The notes beneath the pieces are model-generated. The model searched no databases, was not told where the DNA came from, and saw only the letters and a list, made by a program, of their open reading frames with translations. A program made the translations under genes and the position numbers. From contig JACCIC010000004.1 of the NCBI GenBank assembly GCA_018907035.1, positions 7,214,001-7,278,000 on the forward strand: a stretch of 64,000 bases of DNA, written 5' to 3'. Numbering within the stretch: the first letter of the stretch is position 1; the number at the start of each line of letters is the position of its first letter. The stretch is from Sycobia sp. Sy_11 (taxonomy: Eukaryota; Arthropoda; Insecta; Hymenoptera; Epichrysomallidae). Shown here in pieces: positions 27,212 through 38,495 of the stretch.

Positions 27212-27515
27212 AGCACTTCCGTTCCGTCCACGAATAAAAAAAAAGGTCGATGTACGATCATTAATATCTATGTATATAAATCTTTTCTGATGCCGACGCC
27301 AGACCAGGCCTCGTTTGGAGTCACAAATAATTTCTATATCAAATTTCCATAAGACCGTTGCTTTCATTCTTTTTAATCTCTTCCTAATACATCAGCCTGT
27401 CATGCAAACTGCTCGATCGGTCCACGGTCACTGGCTCCACGTATCCCGAGCTTTCATAAAACGGTTGTCTGGCCGGAGTGGGGGGGGGGGTCAACTCGAG
27501 TTTCCACAAGTCTAA

Positions 27516-27567
<52 letters not shown>

Positions 27568-30500
27568 TTCAATTCGGGAATAATGATTAATATACTATAC
27601 TCACGCTCCGGGCCCCTCCCAGGTCCAGGTGACGGTGTCGAGTTTGTTGGGATACCTGATGCACACAGGCTGCACCGGCACGCCCGGGTAAAAGGCACCG
27701 GATTTGAAGGTGATCAGGCAGGAGCGATTCGTGCAGGTACCTTCTGGGAATATCATGACCTGTTGGACGATTGGATTTATAAGAACGTCATCGTTCAATA
27801 ACACACCAACAATAATACAAATATATACGTATGGTTGGAAAGGATTCAGCGAGTGAATATTTTTAAATAGCGTTGAAATTGTAAATAATTACGCTCTTCG
27901 TTATATTTGCAGTATATTTGAATCATCGTATACAGATAAGATTGATGTGCAATATGTAAACAAAAAACATAGCAAAAATTCGTTCGCTTGAAAATCTCAA
28001 ATAATTGAAATCGATCGTAATTTAAAGTTTTTAATGTGACGATTAGTTACAGAATCATTGTTCTATTTTACAATTAAATTTTCTTATCAGAAAAGAACGT
28101 TTATAAAAATAAAAATATTCATTAGGTTCCTTAATATAAGCTTCAACAGATTGCGTTTAATATTGTACACTGTAATTTTTACAAATAATCTATATTCTAT
28201 TGTTTTTTAATTTTTAATAATTATCTTTGAATAATATTCAAATTTAATAGGTTTCATAATTTCACGTAAATATTCTGTATAATTCTAGTAATAGTTTGTG
28301 CGATACTCATCAAACTTATTCTTATAAATAATTCCCAATAGCAGTATTGTGGTATCTATACTAATATTTATTTTAAATAATGTTTTCATATCATTTAAAT
28401 ATTAATTTGTATTGCCACTCGATTGTAAAAAAGTTTCAATATACGAATAAATTGTCTATGCATGAAATTCTCAAATAATAAGCCATATATTAAAATTGCC
28501 ATTTAAGAGCTATTTGAAGAGCAACGAACTGCTGACGCTATATGAAACGTTCAATCTGATACATTCACAACTATATATATATATATATAGCTATATTAAT
28601 CAACGAAAGTTTTGTTTTGTAATGAATTTCTCTTTATATTAGAGACTGGACATTTAGATAGATAAAATAAAATAAATATGGTACTGATAATTAATAAAAA
28701 CATTAAAAAGCGAACAAATACTAATATTAATGATAATAAAAATTCGCCAATTCTTTAAAATATTGAAAATTTTGAAATTCTCACTGTACCTAAATTTAAT
28801 CAAAATAAGCACCAAGCTCAACTAAACGATCCTTTAAAATGACTCATTGTTTTCACTTATTCTAAGCATAACTGACGACTATATAGCAATTAACATAAAA
28901 AAGAAAATGAAATGTGTGTGTGTGTGTGTGCGTGTGTGTTTATACCTGAGGCCAGTCCTCCTTGGACGTTGCGCGTTCAATGATCTCTTTGACGGTGTTC
29001 TGGCGTGAATTTGGATCGTCCCTCCACACGTAGACGGGCTGCGTGTAATTAATTAACTCTGCAAACGTTGGCAAAATATATTAATCGATATTTTTGTTAG
29101 TATTTTCAACAACAAAAAAATTGTTGTTGTTTTTTATTATATCGAGAATTGGGATATAACGATGATATTTTTATATATCCGATGCAATTTGAAATTAATA
29201 AAATATGAAAAAAAAAACAAATATCCGATAGGTTATCAAATAATCGATAGATTTCCATTTGTGTTTGTTGTTAGATTATTAATTTAATAGTGCGTGAAAC
29301 TATTAAACAGTTTTCCTCTTCAAAATGTTGACGCGAAATGTGGCAGTTTGCATTTATATTCTCAATCAATACATTATGACATAATTTAACAAAGAATTAT
29401 AAAGTACAGTAATAACGCCGATGAAATCATTATGTTCGTTCCTTTAGTATGTTCAGATATAATGAATGGAATAATATTGCGATACAATGATTGATACATA
29501 TCATAATGAATTTTTTAATAAGTATATTATAAGCTACTTTTAAAATTTTCTTCCTAATATAAGACGATCAATTGTTATTCTTCCTTCTCATTTCTAAAAA
29601 ATGTTTCTGTATTTGTAACTTGTAGGATTTAAAAGTAAATTTAGAAACTCATATAATATTATAAGATAAATAAATATACAATCGAGTCTCAATTTTATGT
29701 AAAAAAATACCGAAATTTGTCGAGTCGTATACGCAAAACGAAAAATTTATAAGACTATCGAGTAATAATTTACGCATATAATTGAAGGAAATATGGAATA
29801 CGCTTTTCGCCAAAATTTAATGTGTAATATTTAAATTTTATGTGTATTGTTTTAATATCTAAATAACATTTTAGTACTATACGTAAGAAAAATTTTTAAC
29901 GCGTCTAAACAAATATACTTCGTACATATTAGTTTGAAATATAATTTTAATTTTTGAAATATGGAATTTACCTGACTATTTGTATTTATGTTAAAATTAA
30001 TTTATGCACAACTTAATATAATATTGAAATGAAAACACAATGAAAAAAAAATTTCAGTATTAATTGATAAAATTTTATGCAAAATTATTAAATGTATGTT
30101 TAGTTCTTAATTCAATTTCCTAATATGACTTATAAATATTTTTACTAAGATAAAAGTTCCTTTAAATCTAGTTTTTGGTTTTTTTAAACAAATTTCCTAT
30201 AAGTTACAGATACGTATGAAATCATATAGATTTTATTTATTGCTTGTGCTTTTTTATTAATAATATTTGCAAGCCTTTAATTAATTTTTATTAACTTTTA
30301 TTAATATTTAATTAATAACAAATGTATATGCGAATTTGAAGAAAATAGTACAGTTGCATACAATCGGCAGCTTTTATAAAAAAATTTCTGTATCTGTGCA
30401 TTAATTATTTAGAATATTATTATTCAGAATAAAAAGACAAAAAAGTAAAACGTATAGGATAATTTTTTTCATACTACATTTACTACATTACATACTTAGT

Positions 30501-33500
30501 GATTTATGTTTGAATAAATCCAATTTTTTTATGTTTATTTTCCTCCTGCACTGATTAAACCCTAATTTTTATTCGATATTAGTTTGAGATACTCTAAAAA
30601 ATATTTCATATTTATTTCTAAACTATTTTTATTCCAGATAAAAATTTTGCAGCATTAGTGCAAAAATAAAAAACAATATTTTCCAATTATATATATATAT
30701 ATAGCTGATTATTTGGAAAATCTAGTTTATTTTTGGTTCTACTCAATATGCCAATTAATTGTTGAAATTTTCAAACGTATTCTAAAATTTCTAGTTAATA
30801 TTGTACCAAACTGTAAAAACAATTATATTTGAAATATTGCTGAGTTTATCCATAACATGTTAAAACATGAAATAAAACATATTTTTTATGTATATAATTT
30901 CAGGAATATTTAAAATATAATTATTTTTATACCTTACTAGAAACACTTAAGAAAAAGTGTATTAAATTTTTAACACAATGTGATCGGAATGTCAATTGCA
31001 CACGTATTGTCTTCTAATATAGTAAACCAATAATATACTACATTCTCAAAGTCATTCAACTCTACTGATTACACTAATAATACTACAATCATTACTGATA
31101 TAATCCAACATAGTTGCATAAAGAGTCTTCTGTATGCCCAGTGTATTTCCTTGATTCGTCAAAGTGGTTGTAATTATAAAGCAGATGAAAATAATATCTC
31201 TATTGCCTCTACTGTCTCATATCATTGTCCAAATTACGTAAGATAATTAAAGAGGCTTATAGTCATATTTTCTTAAGATCTCTTTTTATAAAGGAATTTT
31301 GTGTAACATATCATATGTTTAAAAAATTGGTATAGTAATGGGGAGGGCGGTAATAGCCATAAAAACTATATTACATAATTTGATCACGACTCCTCACACG
31401 CCGATGTAGAATATCCTACTTTAACTTATACATTGTAATGTCTTGAAAACTATTGGAGATTTGAAAAATCTGAAATAACTAGGCCAATTGAAGGCTCATG
31501 ATTTTAGTAAGACTCGGCGAGGCGAGAATCTACTTTATTAATAGGAATCGCCATTTTTTTACTAAAGATTTGAATGCTACGATTAATAAAAAACCCAGAC
31601 ATATGTGTACATAACCATGTTTCTAACAACCAATCTCATTTTTAAACCAATGATATATTTTAAGGATAACAAGGGCGAGTGTTGAAGAATGGGATCGTAG
31701 AATTTAAATCTTCAATAAAAAAATATTAGTTCTTAAAAAACAAGACATTCGTCTTATAACGTCTAATTATATAGCTCTGTAACTAAAATTCAGTCAGTTA
31801 TTCTGAATGATTTCCTAAAAGATTGATAACTCGGCTTGTTGCTTTAGTCGCTTACTTTTCAAGATATTCATTCAGTCTGTTTAAATTCAGAATTAAAATC
31901 GGACACACCCTGTTCATCTAACTCTAATGTTTTCTGCTATAAATTATTAAAGAAACATGTGTCATCCGCACTTTCATATGTAGTCTTTTTAAATCGACAG
32001 CGGGATGCTTTGTTTTTGTTTGCTTCCTTTTTCTTTTTTAGAAGCTCTATGCTATATACTGAAAAATCCGTCACTTCCTATAATTAAACGATTAAATGGA
32101 GAGGACGTACTTCCGATATACGGATTCAGGCCCGACTCTCGTCTGACGATAATGGAGGGAAACCCGGTGACGTAGATGATGCCGCCGTCAATGAAGGTCG
32201 AATGTGGCGCCACAACCAGGATCGGAGCCTCGGCCCGGCTCGCCTGTTTGCCACGGACGACGATCTTCATACCGCCGGCTTGGTAGGTCCAGCGGCCCAG
32301 TAGGCAGAGCCACGGCACCACTTGCCTATATTTGACGGGGACAGGGAAAGAGAGATCCCCGGTTGGGGCAAAACAAAAAGTAGACAATCGTTTGTTTTTT
32401 TTTTCTCGATGATGCAATTTGCTTTTAGAGTTCCCGTACATTTTTTTTGTTTCTTTTTTGCGAATGGAGCGGAATGTTATCGATGGAACTGAACTTTGCC
32501 GACTTCATGTATACCGAGTTTCGCATTCGCGAATAATAATTAAAGTTCTTGTTTACTTTATGGTTACTTTTAAAATAGCGAGCTTGCACTTGACAGATAA
32601 AAATATTTTATTTTTTATAATTTTAAATCATTTTATTTAAATAATTATTCATTATGGAAATTATTTAAAAAATGGAACCTATTTTTTAATCGATATTTCG
32701 AACGTGGCGTCATCGACCAAATTCCAAGCGCAAGTTCATGTGTATATGATAGATATAGAACGCAGCATAAGCTGGCATAAACACTTAGCAGAAACATTGC
32801 AATATAATAACCATCTACTTTGTTTTATTTTGAGAATTTACAGCACTTTTGACATTTAATTTATCAATACAGCCTCGTAAATCTTAATAAAAAATGTTTA
32901 CTATTGCTATATTTCTGTTGCAAGCCCACTTCTATACATTTTATACATAACTTGGACGCTCTTCCGTTTTCGTCGATTACGTGAACGTTCACAAAGTTAC
33001 ATTCAAAATAGGATTCAATTATAGACTGCAAATAAATTAATTTAAAAATTACATACAAAAACATTTGATTATTTTGTCATAAGCTATAATTTAAAAATAT
33101 AATTAGAAAAAGTGCAAGTTCCGCATTTCCATTGATAATACGCGAATCATCAGAGAAAAGGCATTTTTAACCTTTTTCTTTAAATGAAAAATTACATTTC
33201 CTTTAAACGAAGGCTCAAAATTGAAATTAGCTCAAAAGAATAAAGTGAGTGAAAATTTTTTTTTCAAAAATCTTCAAATTCAAAAATCTGAGTAAAATAT
33301 ACCAGAACTATATATCATTATTATGAATAACATTTACTGAATAAATTAAGCTTGAAGTAAGTCGGAAAAGCAGTAATTCGAAAATCTTACGTTCCATTGA
33401 TTTTAAATAGAAAAGAATATGTTTATTTCAAGAAGGACATGGAGCAGTACATTATTACAAAAATAATCTTTGTAAGTATATCCAATATAGCAATCAGTCT

Positions 33501-36500
33501 TATTAAAGAGTGTAGAATCATTGTTACAATATTGCATTACTTTTTAAGATAATCACAATAGCTTATTTAGAATTTTCGATAGTTATACCCTAAATATAAG
33601 TCATTCATACAAAGCTTCATCTGACGTTAACCAAGCATGGCAATATTAGTTGAACACTATAGATATTAAAAATTGTTATTTTGTAGCTGTTATTTTATAA
33701 GAGGCTTGTGAGTTAATAGTTATATTAAGTAGTACAGTTTTGATTATCCCATTCACCATATATGTACATATGAATTTTATATAATTACCATTTATGAGAA
33801 ACATAATATTGTTTAATCAGTTGGTTACTCTAAATTTATTTAACATATAAATAGTATTGTTTACTTATAAATATGTTAACCAAGATCACCTTAAATTATG
33901 TTATAATATTTCGTAAGAAAGACTATAAATAGTATAATTTTTTAAAATAATATTTTACAAATAATTTTATGAGGGTATAAATGTTAAACATAAGAGAGGA
34001 ATTTATGACTATAATAAAGGATGAAAACGGGTGACATGGAATTTTTTACAAGTATAGATAGTTATTGGTACATACAGCCAGTATTTGGGCTATAAGGTTA
34101 TAGCTGCTGGATATTGTACAAATATTATTAATTGATTTTTAGAATCTAAACGTATACATCGGTAGTTCTCTTGTTCCTCCCAGACATCTATTTCATAACC
34201 TTCATATTTAAGAGACGCAAATAAAAATTATTTAATGTTTCACTAAAAACTAATAAATAATCTTAGAAGAATTGTCAATAGGACTTGCACCCTGAAGGGA
34301 AGATATATGTATATATATCAGGTTCCCGCGTCATTGTGTCTAAATATAAATGTGCCGAAAGTAGAAATACACGTTATGAATCATTTAACAATAATTTCTG
34401 CTTGCGTATTTCAATCAATTATATATACAAACCATGTACCGCACGTGGAATGTATAACAATGTTCAGTTAAATTAAGTGAATACTCTGTTCGAATATTAT
34501 GAGGTATGTATTTCACGTGTCAATCAAATCACTTTCGGTCTCAAAAAAAGCTTTGAAAGGAAATTGGTAAATAGCATTTGGTTTATTCGGAATATTCAGA
34601 TACATATTGGTCTGATAATAACGAGCATATTGCTTATATATACAGCCTAAGAAACAACCGTTTTATGATTAATAAATAAATACTACCCAACATTCATAGA
34701 GACCTTCAAACGTCGTAGTAAAAGTCTTATATTCGCAAAAAAGAATGGGAACTCAACGTATGAAAGGCATAAAAGTCGTATCCCTGTGGCCTTATTCCCG
34801 AACAAGAATGGGAACTCGAGAAATATAAGCAATAATATAACAAAACTTGTCTTTCTAAATAAAATAAATCTTAAATAATGAACTTATCTAAATAAGATAA
34901 ATTTTCAATTTGTTAAAAGATCGAGGTTGATAGGTTCAGCAATATGAGTTTTAATCCTTCCAATCTCCTCTACTTGTCATTCTTTTTCATAAAGCCCTCA
35001 TACCTACCAACCTCATTGTGTTAATGTATTTCAAATTTGTAGTTTAGCTCATGTGAGAATAAAGTAGAGCCAAAAGTATTTTTTCTACAATAAATCCTCT
35101 TGTTTTTTTAAATTGATCGAATTCTTATTCCTTTCTGCGTATAAGATTACTTCTCTGCATTGGAAGATTCATAAGGATAAGAGAAGATAGCTTCTTCATG
35201 TAAAACATGATCGAATCTACTAAAGGTTGATTATAGCGAAGCTTTAAGGTCTTTCGTCATTAGACTAAAAAATGGTCGATTATCGCGCAACATTTTAAGG
35301 TCGTCATTAAATTGGTAAGAAATCCCCTGCCCCTTTTTGAGAATGAGACTTTTTATTATCAAAAGTTTAACTTAAAATCTTACGAAATATACACTGTCCG
35401 TTGGTATAATGTTTAATAAAGTATATCGTTATAGCTTAAATTGTTACCACCATATTACGTCTTAATTGATGGTCATAGATACTGTACATATTGACCAATG
35501 TGTTTTAACCACAATTTCTGGAGGAGATAAAGTGGAAGCTATAAGTTTACGAAGAACAGGAGATACCAAATTATACGTCTAGACTAAAATACATTTAATA
35601 TATCATCGTTATATTACATTAAACAATATACTACATTTATCGATTATTTGGTGTAATCGAGATATTTAATGAACCTGAAGCTCCTCTGTTAAAAGAATTT
35701 AATCTCCATATAGGAACATAAAGATCAAACCGGTGCGTACTTCAATGGCCGCTTGATGCAATACCCACATCGCTGAAACTACTTTTTAAATATATATATA
35801 TAGACATATTTGAAAATTAATCATTTCAATAAATCTCCATGACTATATATGCAAAAAAGCAGCACATCGATATTCGCACAAACGATGAAAGAACATGTTG
35901 CCTTTCGATCTCGATATCCTATATATATATAGACAATGAATGCAAGCAAGCGTGTATATATATATATGCTTGTTTTTCTCCGATCTCGCATATATATATA
36001 CATGCATAGCAATGGGGGAGGGGGGCGCGAGGAATTTGAAGAAAATGAACGTACTCCCGAAAAAGGGAAGCTGTCGTGTCTCGGCCTTAGCGACGATGCT
36101 CGGTCCGCCGAGGTAGACGACCGGCAAGGCGTCGAAGAAGCTGGAGTGGGGCGCCAGGGCGAGGATCGGCGCCTCTTTCGTGTCGGCCTGCTGGCCCTTC
36201 ACCTTCAGATTGTGGAAGCCCCCGAAGACGAAGAACACCCGCATCACCCAGCAGAGCACGCCCCGCAAGTCTCTGTATTAGTTTTTTTTGTGTTTTTTTT
36301 TTTTTGTTTTTTGGTTATTCTCAGCGTTATTTGAACTATTTTACTATATATGTTTAAGTGTCTGCGTGTCGGTGTATACATTATCAACTCTACATATTTA
36401 CTCGTGCTATAACAATTATTCTATTTGCATGCAGAGAGGGAGACACGCACTGAAGGGTTGTTTCAGTGTACAAAGATACTCAATTAAGTATACTGCATTC

Positions 36501-38451
36501 CTTGATTTTACTATACATATAAATGTGCTACACAATAACCGAAAAATGTCTATACCCGCGTTGTGGCCTATTAACAATTAATATCAAAATTATTTAATAA
36601 GGTATAAAATTAATTAATTAATTAATTCTTAATTATTCCTTTTCAGAAAGAAGACCTCAATTTTTGTATTTTATATTGTATTTTTAACATATTTGTAAAT
36701 TAATTTTGTAAGATAGATTTAGGATGAATCAAGAATTTAAATGATTTTGAATCTTAAGTCTGAATTCGAGATTTTATAATGCGCTTATGGAACTGCGATT
36801 AGTTTATGGAAATATTAAAGCTATTGTTCGGCTTAGAAGATTAATTTATAACACGTTTATAAAAATTAGTTTAAAAAAAAGTCTAAAAAATAGAATCCCT
36901 GATAAGGCACCGAAGTGATTCAAAACTTTGGACGAAACAGATAGATAAATTCGGCCAATTTGATGATGGGAAAAATCGGATTATTCTTTGCTAACAGTGG
37001 CATATATTAATTTTTTTTTATTATTTTTTAGTTGTAGTTTTTATATTTCAAATTATATCGGGCTGGTTATAAGCAAAGACACTCTGATTGTCATTATATT
37101 TATATTATTTTACTATAAAATCAATGATTATATTATGGTTATTATAACTAATTATTATTATTACTTTATTATTTACTGTAAGACCGATAAAAATATTTAT
37201 CAGTACACTTATAAAAAAAGGTTATCCAATTTTCGTATGTACGATACAAACATACAATGAACTCATACCGAATAATTTTAATGAATCTTGTTTTTTTTTT
37301 TTTATGATAATACGTCTGGTATAAAGTCAACAGTTTTTGTCAATTTTAAAAGGAACTTCAACTAGTGTATTATAGGGTTGGTATCAAGCCATCATTTGTG
37401 CGTTTTTAGTAAATTTCAATAATTTGACTATTTATTATCCTAAAATTGTTTTTTTTTTCTATAACGAAAAAAAGTTGATCAATTAATATTCATCAATAAC
37501 ATTTACGTTGAATTTGATAATTATCATATAAATACTCGAACAAAAGGAAAAATAGTAATAAAGGAAGAGTGTCGATCTCCGTTTTTATAACAAGCTTTCA
37601 CATGGGTGAATTATCGAAAAATACTGGGAATATTTTTTTACATCAATAAAAAAACAAATGTATATAGAGATGAAAATAAATCTAAAAATTTTTCTTGAAT
37701 ATCTCGAAATATAAAAGCTGGGGAAAGGACTCCTAGATGTTTTTTTTCCAGATTTTCATTAATAAAAAGGCACGTGCCTAATGTATCTTCGAGATCCTAT
37801 ATACCCATGAGAAAAATTGTACGCAAATCAGCGATAGACAGCAACTATCCTTGCTTCCTGTATAAAATCCATTAAATTTTAAACTGTATACACATAATAA
37901 ATTTAGAAAAAACTTTGAATTTAATTTTTATTACGTAAACAATAAAAAATTATCCGTCGTATTATTGTTTATTTATACGTCAAAATATAAGTTTAAACTC
38001 GAACAATTTTTTAAAGCGGATGATTAACTACTGATGCATGCCAGCTTAAAAAGAATCTAATTTAAAATACGTTTTCTTTTATAGGATCTATCAATATTTA
38101 TCGGTGAAAGAATCAAGCCATTTGTTAAGCGCACAATAGACTCATTATTATGTTTAACAAGAACAAGAACAACAACAACAAAAACAACAACAACAAAAAA
38201 CGAAAATCAGTTTATCATTGAATATTAAATAACTTTGTTTTGCACAACGCCATTCACAAATTATACAGTACGGTCTTTAAAAGAGAAGTATATGACATTC
38301 AACTTAAAGCACCGGCAAAGACAAACACCCCCCTCCACACACACACACACACATCATCATCATCATCATCAACGTGCATTAAACATTATAAATGCACGAA
38401 CGTAAGGATTCAGCGCGCGTGCGAGTAATTTAAAGCTTGCGCAAGTTTAAA

Positions 38452-38495
<44 letters not shown>

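Noticed and set aside
26992..27237. Open frames rich in Tyr-Ile repeats (also near 27.5, 46.2, 48.2 and 54.1 kb)
   Set aside because: They are translations of (TA)n tracts.
34730..34825. Short tandem duplication (AAGAATGGGAACTC twice, about 62 bp apart)
   Set aside because: Too short and isolated in an intron to support a function; noted only.
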